Positions 1 through 7,474 are shown, numbered from the stretch's first letter. The stretch is 27,201 nt of DNA from Verrucomicrobiota bacterium (GCA_003219225.1 QHPZ01000130.1:1-27201), one strand, 5' to 3'. A program made the numbers and translations. Notes: generated by a model not told the origin, from the letters alone.

Positions 1-2
1 CA

Positions 3-437
3 ATGCGAACGAAAGAATTCCTCAGTAAACTGGAGCACGACCGGATTGTGCAAGCGATCCGCGAGGCCGAAGCAAAAACCTCCGGAGAGGTCCGCGTTTT
101 CATTCGGCGCGGCAACTTGGAAGGCGATCCGCTGCTCGCGGCGCAGAGACAATTTCGCCGCCTCGGGATGCATCGCACTGCCGATCGCAATGCCGTGCTC
201 ATCTTTGTCGCGCCGCGCGCCCACAAATTTGCCGTGGTCGGTGACCGGGCGATTCACGAAAAATGCGGCGAACAGTTATGGCATCGCCTCGTTGATCGAA
301 TGCAGAGACATTTTCGCAGCGAAAAATTCAGTGACGCTCTTGTCGAAGCCATAGAGGAAGCCGGGAGGGGGCTGGCCGAGCATTTTCCGAAAAGAGCGAC
401 GTCTACAGATCTGCCTGACGAAGTCGTGGAAAAATAA
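3..437 (+). CDS. Cytosolic TPM-domain protein
   Basis: This 144-residue protein resembles the TPM domain (TPM_phosphatase family), which is found in YgcG-like proteins. The visible signature is a beta strand with GEVRVFIRR near residues 28-36, then NAVLIFVAPRAHKFAVVGDRAI near residues 63-84, as in other TPM domains. There is no signal peptide or membrane segment, so it should be cytosolic, unlike the secreted TPM protein convergent with it. The start ATG lies two bases from the window edge, so an upstream start and the ribosome binding site cannot be judged. The stop TAA is followed within two bases by a palindromic element, and the last 35 bases overlap the convergent gene. The molecular function of TPM domains is not well settled. 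Family assignment is fairly sure; function is not. Confidence 0.75.
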   Translation: MRTKEFLSKLEHDRIVQAIREAEAKTSGEVRVFIRRGNLEGDPLLAAQRQFRRLGMHRTADRNAVLIFVAPRAHKFAVVGDRAIHEKCGEQLWHRLVDRMQRHFRSEKFSDALVEAIEEAGRGLAEHFPKRATSTDLPDEVVEK

Positions 438-1302
438 TGGTAGGGACGGACCGCCGGGCCGTCCGCCAGCAACGGCGCGCCCGGCGGTCGCGCCCTACCA
501 AAACGCCCCTTGCAAATCTGAAAGAATGCTCTTTATTCCACGCTCCGCAGCGAGTTTTTGAAATTACGCCGTTGGTCCCTGGGTCTCCGTCGCTGGACGC
601 GAAACCGCACTCGCCAGGGGAAACCCGGCGCGAAGAATAACCGTAACCTCCCAGCCGGATGAGTCGCGAGATCACAATCAGAATGACGAGAAAGACAATA
701 AAGCTCACGAATGCCGGTGTGCCGCCGGTGCGCGACTGTTCGCGAATGGTTTTGCCGGATCCTTCGTATTCACCGCGAACCGCCTTGAGAATCGAGTCGA
801 TGCCGGCAGCGAGCCCGCCTTCGTAATCGTTAGCGCGAAAATGCGGTTTGATGCGGTATTCGGTGATGTCGAACGCGGTCGCATCCGGCAGGACGGCTTC
901 CAATCCGTAGCCGACCTGGATGAACATCTTGCGATCCTCGATAAAGACGAACAAGAGCACACCATTGCGACGTTCCTTTCTGCCGACACCCCAGGCCTGC
1001 GCGACCCGCTGCGTGTAATCGGCAATGTCTGAGTCGCTCTGCATTTTTGGAAAAACCGCGACCACAACCTGATCGGAAGTCTCGCGCTCGAATTGCGCGA
1101 GCTGCTCGTTGAATCGCAGCGCCGCCGACGGTGAAACGATGCGCGCGTAATCGTTGAAATAGCGGTCTGGCTTTGGCGGAATGACTTCGGCGGCTTGCGC
1201 GTAAATGGCCAGCAATAGGAGCGCAACAGCGAGGGGGATCCGCCGCTGTGCGGGCGATGCTAAAACAAGGCGGCGCAGCCGCGATCCACCGAAGATCGAC
1301 AT
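403..1302 (-). CDS. Secreted/membrane TPM-domain protein, YgcG-like
   Basis: This 299-residue protein has a hydrophobic N-terminal signal or anchor (about residues 22-38, ending AQAAEV), a TPM domain (about 40-175, with NDYARIVS, QVVVAVFP, NGVLLFVFIEDRKMFIQVGYGLE) and a transmembrane helix near residues 195-213. This is the usual YgcG-like plan: domain outside the membrane with a C-terminal anchor. The ATG follows the lemA stop directly (TAG then ATG), so the two genes are co-translated. What is odd is the tail. Family members usually end in a Gly/Ser-rich stretch, but here the last 80 or so residues are basic and Cys-containing, and the final 30 come from the palindromic element at 439-500. 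This suggests the original C-terminus was lost by frameshift and the frame now runs on to a chance stop. Confidence 0.8.
   Translation of the reverse strand: MSIFGGSRLRRLVLASPAQRRIPLAVALLLLAIYAQAAEVIPPKPDRYFNDYARIVSPSAALRFNEQLAQFERETSDQVVVAVFPKMQSDSDIADYTQRVAQAWGVGRKERRNGVLLFVFIEDRKMFIQVGYGLEAVLPDATAFDITEYRIKPHFRANDYEGGLAAGIDSILKAVRGEYEGSGKTIREQSRTGGTPAFVSFIVFLVILIVISRLIRLGGYGYSSRRVSPGECGFASSDGDPGTNGVISKTRCGAWNKEHSFRFARGVLVGRDRRARRCWRTARRSVPTIIFPRLRQADL
439..500. repeat. Two-hairpin palindromic element (GGTAGGG...CCCTACC type)
   Basis: The element is bounded by inverted termini GGTAGGG and CCCTACC. It holds two stem-loops: GGACGG/CCGTCC with a 9-base loop, and GGCGCG/CGCGCC around CCCGGCGGT. 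The right-hand hairpin and terminus recur almost exactly at 11311-11334, so this is a dispersed repeat. It lies directly after the stop of the first gene, and the convergent TPM gene reads through it. Confidence 0.8.
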
Positions 1303-1956
1303 CTAGGGCGACGCCACTGGTGAAGCGGCTGGCGCGGGTGACGCGAAATTAAATTGCACCGGCGGCGGGCGTTCCGCACCTGCGGCCGCAGTGAAGAACG
1401 GACGCGGCGAGAAACCGAACATCCCGGCGATCATATTGGTCGGAAAACTGCGCACAGCGACGTTATAGCTTTGCACAACGCTGTTGAAGTTGCCGCGCTC
1501 AACCGCGATCCGGTTCTCAGTGCCTTCGAGCTGGGCCTGCAAACTTTGGAAATTCTGGTTGGCGCGCAGCTCCGGATATCGCTCGACCACGACGAGCAAC
1601 CGCGAGAGCGCGTTGCTCAATTGCCCCTGCGCCGCCTGGAATTCCTGCAACTGCGCGGCATCGCTAGGCGCTTTGTTTGGATCGAGCTGCACGCGGCCGA
1701 CGCTGGCCCGCGCGTTGGTCACTTCCACGAGCGTTGATTTTTCGAAATTAGCCGCCCCGGCAACCGTGTTGACGAGATTGGGGATCAGATCGGCGCGGCG
1801 CTGATACACATTCTGCACCTGCGCCCATTGCTGATCGACGCTCTGCTGCGAACGAACGAGACGATTGTAAGTGCCGCCGAAAAACAGGGCGATAATGAAA
1901 GCGATAAAGAGAACGATCACGACGAGGCCACCGCAGCCAATGGCAAATTTGTTCAT
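1303..1956 (-). CDS. lemA: LemA family protein
   Basis: This 217-residue protein has the LemA hallmarks: one N-terminal transmembrane helix (residues 8-28), then a coiled helical domain with QRRADLIPNLVNTV, YPELRAN, the ENRI motif and the YNVAVRSFP motif. LemA proteins have an N-out, C-in or anchored topology in different reports and no agreed biochemical role. They very often sit next to TPM-domain (YgcG-like) genes, as here. The start ATG at 1954-1956 is preceded at once by AAGATCGACA on the plus strand, one of the overrepresented words in this window. The Ala/Pro-rich C-terminal tail (about the last 20 residues) is probably disordered. It is followed without spacing by the TPM gene. Confidence 0.93.
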   Translation of the reverse strand: MNKFAIGCGGLVVIVLFIAFIIALFFGGTYNRLVRSQQSVDQQWAQVQNVYQRRADLIPNLVNTVAGAANFEKSTLVEVTNARASVGRVQLDPNKAPSDAAQLQEFQAAQGQLSNALSRLLVVVERYPELRANQNFQSLQAQLEGTENRIAVERGNFNSVVQSYNVAVRSFPTNMIAGMFGFSPRPFFTAAAGAERPPPVQFNFASPAPAASPVASP

Positions 1957-2054
1957 AAGATCGACAATGTGGAGGTGGATGGCGTTATCCTCAACGCGAT
2001 GTTAAAAATGGCGGCGAGAATCGCGTAGATTTACGGTCGTCTTCCGAAGAAGGC

Positions 2055-3104
2055 TTACTTCCCGAGCACCAGGCGCAAAAAATGTGCGTCCGAGAATTTC
2101 GCGGCCCATCCTTGTCTCACGATCAGCGCGTTCAGGGAAGGAATGACGAACAGCCGTTGATAATTGGAGCCGAGCGCGACGATCATGTCGGCGCGCGCGT
2201 CTTTGCAAATGCAGACATCGGTCCAACGCGCGCGCGGCCAGGGCAAGTCGAGTTCCTTTTCAACGTCGATCTCCTGGCCATGCAGCGCGTCTCGATTGAG
2301 CCAAAACGTCAGCCCATAAGAAGGATTCACGCTCGATCCCGCGAACGCCTGGCGCAGCAGCGCCGGCGAAATAACCTGGCGCCCGTGGTAAGTGCCGCGG
2401 CCGAGGATCAGCTCGCCAAACCGCGCCCATTCGCGTGCGGTCAGCTCAAAACCGCTGGCCGGTAATGGATTGCCGCGTCGATCTTTCTTAAAATCGACGT
2501 CGTAAATGCCGAGCGGGCTGAGAACGTGCTCGGCGACGAAAGAAGCCGGCGCGCGCCCGTGCAATTTGCGGCGTAACAGTTCCGAGAAAATCTGGAGATG
2601 ACTCGGCCCATAAGTGAAAACTGTTCCCGGCGGCGCGACCATCGGCAAGCGGATGGCGGTCCCGTTCCGGTCCCCGATTGATTCACGATGCAGATGCGGC
2701 CCGGGCTCAATTCCGTCCGTAAAATTGAGCAACTCGCGAACCGTAATTTGCGATCGAAGCGGGTCGCTCTTCCATTCCGAGATCGTATCGGCGACGCGGT
2801 CATCGAGTTGGAGGAGATGTTGTTGAGCGGCGACGATCGCCGCCACGCCCCAGAAACTTTTTGTGCCGCTGAAAATCGGGACCCGTCCATTGGCCTGGCC
2901 GCCGTTCGCGTAATGCTCGAAAATCGTCCGACCGTTTTGCGTCACGAGCATGGACATGCCGCGATTGCTCTCCGAATATTTGGCGGCCCGCGCGCAATCG
3001 GCCGGTTTGATCTCGGCAAGTGAGATCGTCGAGCTTACCAGAGCGAATGCGACGATCACGCTGTAGCCGCTTCGTTGTGCGAAGCGCGAGCAATCCGGAG
3101 TCAT
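2055..3104 (-). CDS. Serine hydrolase, class C beta-lactamase/esterase family, secreted
   Basis: This 349-residue protein belongs to the penicillin-binding-protein-like serine hydrolases. The SxxK motif is seen as SGTK with Ser79 and Lys82, and a Tyr motif as YGPS with Tyr165, followed by a typical C-terminal fold containing YGLTFWLN. The substrate is unknown: family members act as esterases, peptidases or beta-lactamases. A signal peptide is likely: a basic segment, then VIVAFALVSSTISLA (about residues 16-30). The N-terminal residues up to about 15 are encoded by a palindromic repeat (3063-3112), so the ancestral start may have been the GTG at Val16. The gene lies 31 bases after the scpB stop, in the same direction, separated by palindromic repeats. 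Confidence 0.85.
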   Translation of the reverse strand: MTPDCSRFAQRSGYSVIVAFALVSSTISLAEIKPADCARAAKYSESNRGMSMLVTQNGRTIFEHYANGGQANGRVPIFSGTKSFWGVAAIVAAQQHLLQLDDRVADTISEWKSDPLRSQITVRELLNFTDGIEPGPHLHRESIGDRNGTAIRLPMVAPPGTVFTYGPSHLQIFSELLRRKLHGRAPASFVAEHVLSPLGIYDVDFKKDRRGNPLPASGFELTAREWARFGELILGRGTYHGRQVISPALLRQAFAGSSVNPSYGLTFWLNRDALHGQEIDVEKELDLPWPRARWTDVCICKDARADMIVALGSNYQRLFVIPSLNALIVRQGWAAKFSDAHFLRLVLGK

Positions 3105-3138
3105 GTCTACAGAACGTCGCGGACAACGCGACGGCTAC
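3063..3138. repeat. Tandem palindromic elements between scpB and the serine hydrolase
   Basis: Two hairpins sit here, each with a 7-bp stem and 5-base loop: CGCTTCG/CGAAGCG (3068-3086) and CGTCGCG/CGCGACG (3115-3133). They are framed by GTAGCC at 3063, GTCTAC at 3105-3110 and GGCTAC at 3133-3138. The GTAG/CTAC termini match those of the other elements in the window although the stems differ. The right edge contains the scpB stop codon; the left part is translated as the N-terminus of the serine hydrolase. Confidence 0.75.
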
Positions 3139-3770
3139 AGATTTGTTGTAGCCGCGGTCGATGAGCGCGGACCGGCGTCAGCGATGCCGGCTACAGGACG
3201 CGCGACCGGCAGATAGCGTTTGCGCAACTCCTCGACGTTTGGCAACTCGTCGAGCGTGCGCAGGCCGAAATGGTCGAGGAAAAACTCGGTTGTCTCATAG
3301 AGCAACGGGCGCCCTGGGATTTCGGCGCGACCGGCAATTTTGACGAGACCGCGTTCGAGCAGGGTCTGCAATACGCCGTCGATGGTGACGCCGCGCACGG
3401 CTTCGACATCCGCGCGGGTGATCGGCTGCCGATACGCAACGATGGCGAGCGTCTCCAGCGCAGGCGCGCTCAATCGCGTCGGTTTAGGCGGGGGGAACAA
3501 CTGACGCACCCATTTGGCATACACAGGATCGCTCACGAGCTGCCAGCCTTCGGCCTTTTCGACGAGCTGAAACGCGCGCTGTTGCTCAATGTATTCGGTT
3601 TTCAGTTCCTCGAGCGCAGCCGCCACTTCCGCTTTGCGCACTCGCGCGAACTCGTTAGGCACAAGCTCGTCTTCGGCGCCGGCGCGGCCTAAAACATCGA
3701 CAATCTGTTCGGCCGAGAGCGGTTTTTGTGCGCTGAATAAAAGCGCCTCGATGACTCGCGCCAAGCTCAT
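3135..3770 (-). CDS. scpB: Segregation and condensation protein B
   Basis: This is ScpB, the winged-helix partner of ScpA and SMC in bacterial condensin. The family body is clear over about residues 1-175: an N-terminal MSLARVIEALLFSAQKPLS, then ALETLAIVAYRQPITRADVEAVRGV and the second winged helix ending near YETTEFFLDHFGL. The ATG at 3768-3770 is chosen; it overlaps the glmM stop by one base (TGATG), whereas the upstream TTG would lie inside that stop. scpA is not in the window. The last 20 or so residues (AGIADAGPRSSTAAT and on) are not family sequence: they are encoded by the palindromic element at 3148-3196, and the stop TAG is supplied by the edge of the next element. Confidence 0.93.
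   Translation of the reverse strand: MSLARVIEALLFSAQKPLSAEQIVDVLGRAGAEDELVPNEFARVRKAEVAAALEELKTEYIEQQRAFQLVEKAEGWQLVSDPVYAKWVRQLFPPPKPTRLSAPALETLAIVAYRQPITRADVEAVRGVTIDGVLQTLLERGLVKIAGRAEIPGRPLLYETTEFFLDHFGLRTLDELPNVEELRKRYLPVARPVAGIADAGPRSSTAATTNL
3146..3196. repeat. Two-hairpin palindromic element inside the scpB 3' end
   Basis: The unit runs from GTAGCC (3148) to GGCTAC and is made of two adjoining hairpins, one CCGCGG-like and one CCGGC/GCCGG. It agrees at 45 of 49 positions with the copy at 19262-19310. On the minus strand it is read in frame as part of ScpB (AGIADAGPRSSTAAT). Confidence 0.88.
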
Positions 3771-5155
3771 CAATTCGTGCCGATCGCGGCTTCGATCGCC
3801 TCGGCGATGCGATTGGCGTGCTTGTCGATCTTGTCGAACTCGCGGCCTTCGATGAGCAAGCGGATTTTGGGCTCGGTCCCGGAGTAGCGCAGCAGGATCC
3901 GCCCCTTGCCCGCGAGCTCGCGTTCGACTTCATCGCGCAGTCTAACGACGTCGCGCAGTTCTTCGATTGGCGGTTTGGCTTTCACTTTCAAGTTCCGTTG
4001 CGCCTGCGGATATTTTTTCAGACACGCTTTTAGTTTGCTCAGCGGCTGGCCGGTTTGATGCATGATCCGCAAAACCTGGAGCGCGCTGATAATGCCGTCG
4101 CCGGTAGTGGTGAAATCGCGGAAGATGATGTGTCCGCTCTGTTCACCGCCCAGGTTCAGATTCTGCGCGACCATTTCCTCGATTACGTAACGGTCGCCCA
4201 CTTTTGTTCGCACGACTTTCCCGCCGTAGGCAGCAATCGTTTCGTCCAGGCCAAAATTGCTCATGACCGTGGCAACGACGGTGTTGTCCCGGAGCTGTTT
4301 CGCTTGCAACAAATCGATCGCGGCGATGGCGAGGATTTCGTCGCCATCGACGATCTCGCCGTTCGCGTCGCACAGCAGGACGCGATCGGCATCGCCGTCG
4401 TGAGTAATTCCAACATCTGCGCCGCTCAGTTGGACGGCGCGTTGGATTTCCTCCGGATGCATGCTGCCGCAGCCGTCGTTGATGTTCATGCCGTTCGGCT
4501 CGTTGTGGACGACGGCGACCTCGGCCCCCAGCTCGCGCAGCACGCACGGCGTCGACTTGTAAGCGGCGCCGTTGGCGACATCGACCGCGACGCGCAACTC
4601 TTCCAGCGACATCTTCCGCGGGAAGCTCGCTTTCACGAATTCGACGTAGCGGCCGAGCGCGTCGTCGATGCGCGCGGCGCGCCCGATTTTCCCGGCCGTC
4701 GGCCGGATGGAATCGACTTCCCCGCTAAAGACGAGCCGTTCAATTTGTTCTTCTACCTGGTCGTCGAGCTTGTAACCGTCGTGGCGGAAAAATTTGATGC
4801 CGTTGTCCTCGTACGGGTTGTGCGAAGCGGAAAGGACAATCCCGGCGTCGGCGCGGAGTGAACGCGTGATGTAGGCGACGCCCGGCGTCGGCAGCGGTCC
4901 GATGATTAGAACGTCGACACCGAGCGAAGTGATCCCGGCCACGAGCGCGTTCTCGAGCATGTACCCCGAAAGACGTGTATCTTTGCCGAGTACAATTTTC
5001 GGACGCGCACCTTCGGGCGTTTTGCGCGGATTCAGCTGCGTAAAAACGTGCGCGGCTGCGCGGCCGAGCTTGAGCGCAGTCTCAGCCGTAACTGGTTCGA
5101 CGTTGGCCACTCCGCGCACACCGTCGGTGCCAAAAATTTTCTTGGGCTGCGTCAC
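3770..5155 (-). CDS. glmM: Phosphoglucosamine mutase
   Basis: GlmM converts glucosamine-6-phosphate to glucosamine-1-phosphate in the cytoplasm, on the way to UDP-GlcNAc for peptidoglycan and outer-membrane glycans. The 461-residue protein has all family marks: FGTDGVRG at residues 8-15, the phosphoserine loop SASHNP with Ser111, the metal-binding DGDADR at 253-258, GEQSGH in the sugar-binding loop, and RYSGTEPKIR in the phosphate-binding C-terminal domain. Length is normal for the family (about 445-465). GlmM is preferred over phosphomannomutase because of the FGTDGVRG start and the GEQSGHI motif. It overlaps scpB by one base and is probably co-transcribed with it. Upstream are a palindromic element and one overrepresented GATCGACA word. 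Confidence 0.96.
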   Translation of the reverse strand: MTQPKKIFGTDGVRGVANVEPVTAETALKLGRAAAHVFTQLNPRKTPEGARPKIVLGKDTRLSGYMLENALVAGITSLGVDVLIIGPLPTPGVAYITRSLRADAGIVLSASHNPYEDNGIKFFRHDGYKLDDQVEEQIERLVFSGEVDSIRPTAGKIGRAARIDDALGRYVEFVKASFPRKMSLEELRVAVDVANGAAYKSTPCVLRELGAEVAVVHNEPNGMNINDGCGSMHPEEIQRAVQLSGADVGITHDGDADRVLLCDANGEIVDGDEILAIAAIDLLQAKQLRDNTVVATVMSNFGLDETIAAYGGKVVRTKVGDRYVIEEMVAQNLNLGGEQSGHIIFRDFTTTGDGIISALQVLRIMHQTGQPLSKLKACLKKYPQAQRNLKVKAKPPIEELRDVVRLRDEVERELAGKGRILLRYSGTEPKIRLLIEGREFDKIDKHANRIAEAIEAAIGTN

Positions 5156-5203
5156 GCGTTACTGAAACGCCGGAAGAGCGATTCGTAAAAGGAAACTTTG
5201 CAA

Positions 5204-5213
5204 TGTCGATCTT
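5204..5213 (-). promoter_or_regulatory. Intergenic copy of the AAGATCGACA word
   Basis: TGTCGATCTT on the plus strand, preceding GC, gives GCAAGATCGACA on the minus strand. It lies in the roughly 100-base gap between glmM and the sigma54 activator gene. It is one of the few non-coding copies of the word found 23 times in this window; its role is unknown. Confidence 0.5.
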
Positions 5214-5214
5214 G

Positions 5215-5259
5215 CTATAGCCGGCCTAAGTGATGCCGGGATCACCGATCCCGGCTACA
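5215..5259 (-). repeat. Palindromic element and possible terminator after the sigma54 activator
   Basis: A perfect 9-bp stem with a 3-base loop, GCCGGGATC/GATCCCGGC (5235-5255), is preceded by a partial second hairpin starting at GCCGGCC and bounded by TATAGCC and GGCTACA. The activator gene on the minus strand ends inside its edge: its TAG stop is the complement of 5255-5257. It could terminate transcription of that gene, although no U-tract is present. Confidence 0.65.
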
Positions 5260-6676
5260 ACGCTGTCTCTTCATTGGCGGTTGCGCTTTCGACATCGGCT
5301 TTGGCGGCGTTCATCTCGTTGATTTTTCGGTGCAGGGTGCGGCGGCTGATGCCGAGTTTCTTCGCGGCGGCGGTGACGTTGCCGTTGGTGGTGGCGAGCG
5401 CCTGGAGGATAAGCTTTTTCTCAGTCTCGTGCAGATCAAGCGGACTCGCCTTTTCGCCGAATGCTTTGGCGGGTGAAATGCCGCGGGGCAACGTCGCGCC
5501 GGCAGCTTCTCGCACCGCGCTCGGAAGATCGCGCACCGTGATCTTTGTTCCGGTCGCCATGACGACGCCGTGCTCAATGGCGGTGCGCAGCTCGCGCACA
5601 TTGCCGGGCCAATTGTAGGTGAGGAGCGCGTTCATCGCCTCCGGCGCAAGATCGACAACTTCTTTTTCGTTGAGCTTGGCGAAGTGCCGGACAAACGCGC
5701 GCACCAAAAGCGGGATATCATCTTTGCGCTCGCGCAACGGCGGCATCGTGATCCGCACGACGTTGAGCCGAAAGAAAAGATCATCGCGGAACTTTCCTTC
5801 GCGCACGAGCGCTTCGAGGTTCTTGTTCGTCGCGGCGATCAGACGCACGTCCGCGCGCAAGGTTTGATTGCCGCCGACGCGTTCGAACGCGCGCTCTTCG
5901 CTCATTACCCGCAGCAATTTCACCTGCGTGGGCGGCGGGATCTCGGCGACTTCATCGAGAAAAATCGTGCCGCCGTTCGCCTGCTCGAAGCGGCCGACCC
6001 GCCGTTCGTGCGCGCCGGTGAACGCGCCTCTTTCGTGCCCGAACAATTCGCTCTCCAGCAACGTGGGCGAGAGCGCGGCGCAATGCACCGTCACAAATTT
6101 GGCTTTGTTGCGCCGGCTCAAATTGTGAATGGCGTGCGCGGCCAGTTCCTTGCCCGTGCCGCTCTCGCCTTCGATCAACACGTTCGCGGAGGACGGCGCG
6201 ACCTGCTTGATCGTGTCGAACACTTCGTGCAGCGCTGGGGATTCGCCGATGATGTTCTCCAGCCCGTAGCGCTCGTCGATCTGCTGGCGCAACGTGCGAT
6301 TTTCCTGTTCGAGGTTGCGCCCCCGTAACGCGCGCGCGATCAGCATCTCGACCTTGTCGAGGTTCAGCGGTTTGGTGACGAAATCGTAGGCCCCGCGCTT
6401 CATCGCTTCGACCGCGGTATCAACCGAGCCGTAGGCAGTCATCATGATGCAAATGGGCGGGTGCGGCATTTTCAGGGCGCGCTCGATCAACTGCATGCCG
6501 TCCTCGTTGCCGAGGCGGAGATCGGTCAGGAGAAGGTCGATCTGTTCGCGCTCGAGCACGCTCATTGCCCCCGCTATGTCGCCCGCGACGTAAACGTCGT
6601 AATCGTTCTCGAGCAAACGGCGCAGGCCGTCGCGCGTATGTTTTTCGTCGTCAACGATTAGGATAGTCGGCTGCAT
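5255..6676 (-). CDS. NtrC-family sigma54-dependent response regulator
   Basis: A response regulator that activates sigma54 RNA polymerase. Numbered from the ATG at 6674-6676 (473 residues): receiver domain at about 1-120 with acidic pocket Asp9/Asp10, phosphoacceptor Asp52 (LLLTDLRL) and Lys102; AAA+ domain with Walker A GESGTGKE at 170-177, the sigma54 contact loop GAFTGA at 217-222 and Walker B IFLDE near 238-242; and a Fis-type helix-turn-helix at about 432-455 (VTAAAKKLGISRRTLHRKI). An in-frame GTG 33 bases upstream would add 11 residues, but the ATG begins exactly at the receiver strand and is preferred. No cognate kinase is adjacent; a PAS/HisKA kinase of NtrB type is at 18469. The stop lies in a palindromic element. 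Confidence 0.93.
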   Translation of the reverse strand: MQPTILIVDDEKHTRDGLRRLLENDYDVYVAGDIAGAMSVLEREQIDLLLTDLRLGNEDGMQLIERALKMPHPPICIMMTAYGSVDTAVEAMKRGAYDFVTKPLNLDKVEMLIARALRGRNLEQENRTLRQQIDERYGLENIIGESPALHEVFDTIKQVAPSSANVLIEGESGTGKELAAHAIHNLSRRNKAKFVTVHCAALSPTLLESELFGHERGAFTGAHERRVGRFEQANGGTIFLDEVAEIPPPTQVKLLRVMSEERAFERVGGNQTLRADVRLIAATNKNLEALVREGKFRDDLFFRLNVVRITMPPLRERKDDIPLLVRAFVRHFAKLNEKEVVDLAPEAMNALLTYNWPGNVRELRTAIEHGVVMATGTKITVRDLPSAVREAAGATLPRGISPAKAFGEKASPLDLHETEKKLILQALATTNGNVTAAAKKLGISRRTLHRKINEMNAAKADVESATANEETAL

Positions 6677-6704
6677 CGGGAATCTTGTCGGTGGGCCATT
6701 TATT

Positions 6705-6782
6705 CTCACTCAACTGGCCAAGGTCTCAACGAGAACGTAAGACTCCGCATTCGGCTTCGACTCAGCTCCCGAGTTGAGCGAG
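6705..6782. promoter_or_regulatory. Inverted half-sites in the divergent intergenic region
   Basis: CTCACTCAACT (6705-6715) and AGTTGAGCGAG (6772-6782) are inverted copies matching at 10 of 11 positions. They lie near the start of the sigma54 activator and the start of the START-like gene respectively. They could be paired binding sites for a regulator of both genes. The first copy overlaps the alternative GTG start of the activator. Confidence 0.35.
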
Positions 6783-6790
6783 TATTTGCG

Positions 6791-7450
6791 GTGAGCACGC
6801 GTCTTTTAATTGTCCTGGTCGCAGGCGCGGCCGCATTCGCGGTTCGCGCGCAGGAGGTCCTCAAACCGGCGGATCCGAACGATGGCTGGAAATTTGCGGC
6901 CAAGACCCACGACGTGACAATCTACAGTCGCATCCGCGCTAGTTCGCCGATCAAGGAGTTCAAGGCCACCGGCGAGATCGATGCGCCGAGCAAAGTCGTT
7001 TATGCGGTCATCGCCAATTTTGAACAGTACCCGCAATTCATGCCCTACACGGTGGAGTGCCGCTTGATTAGGCGTGAAGCTGACGCGCTCGTGAGTTATC
7101 AGCGCTTGTCGCCGAAAATTTGCGCCGATCGCGATTACACTTTGCGCGTCCGCGCCAAGTCGTGGCCGGTGGCGGATGGCACGACGTATCTGAACTGGTG
7201 GACTCCGGCGAATGAGCTCGGCCCGGCGGAGAAGCCTGGCGTAGTGCGCGTAAAAATCTGCGAAGGCGGCTGGCTCATTGAGCCGCAAGGCCGCGATAAA
7301 ACGCACGCCACCTACTCGGTTTACACCGACACGGGCGGACTGATTCCGTCTTTTCTCGCCAATCAGGCCAGCCAGGTTGGAATCAGCCGTCTCTTCGAAG
7401 CGATCCGCAAACAAGTTAAGAACCCGCAATACTCGGTGGCCGGCGATTGA
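6791..7450 (+). CDS. Secreted START/SRPBCC-like domain protein
   Basis: This 219-residue protein has an N-terminal signal peptide (RLLIVLVAGAAAFAVRA, cleavage likely before QEV, about residue 20). After it comes one START-like domain of the SRPBCC (Bet v 1-like) superfamily. Visible marks are WKFAAKTHDVTIYSR, the FKATGEIDAPSKVVYAVIANFEQYPQFMPY region and the C-terminal GGLIPSFLANQAS helix typical of START domains. Such proteins bind lipids or other hydrophobic ligands in a deep pocket; the ligand here is unknown. The start is a GTG, since no ATG precedes the signal peptide. It is divergent from the sigma54 activator across 114 bases that contain an inverted pair of 11-base half-sites. Confidence 0.8.
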   Translation: MSTRLLIVLVAGAAAFAVRAQEVLKPADPNDGWKFAAKTHDVTIYSRIRASSPIKEFKATGEIDAPSKVVYAVIANFEQYPQFMPYTVECRLIRREADALVSYQRLSPKICADRDYTLRVRAKSWPVADGTTYLNWWTPANELGPAEKPGVVRVKICEGGWLIEPQGRDKTHATYSVYTDTGGLIPSFLANQASQVGISRLFEAIRKQVKNPQYSVAGD

Positions 7451-7474
7451 AACCGGAGATCTGCCTGTTATCGA

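Noticed and set aside
3063..3196. CRISPR-like repeats
   Set aside because: The repeats are palindromic elements with different stems and no spacers of regular length; no cas gene is present.
4055..4861. Open frame of 268 codons on the plus strand
   Set aside because: It is antisense to glmM, whose motifs are all on the other strand; long shadow frames are normal in GC-rich DNA.
5570..6328. Open frame of 252 codons on the plus strand
   Set aside because: It is antisense to the AAA+ domain of the sigma54 activator and has no recognisable domain.
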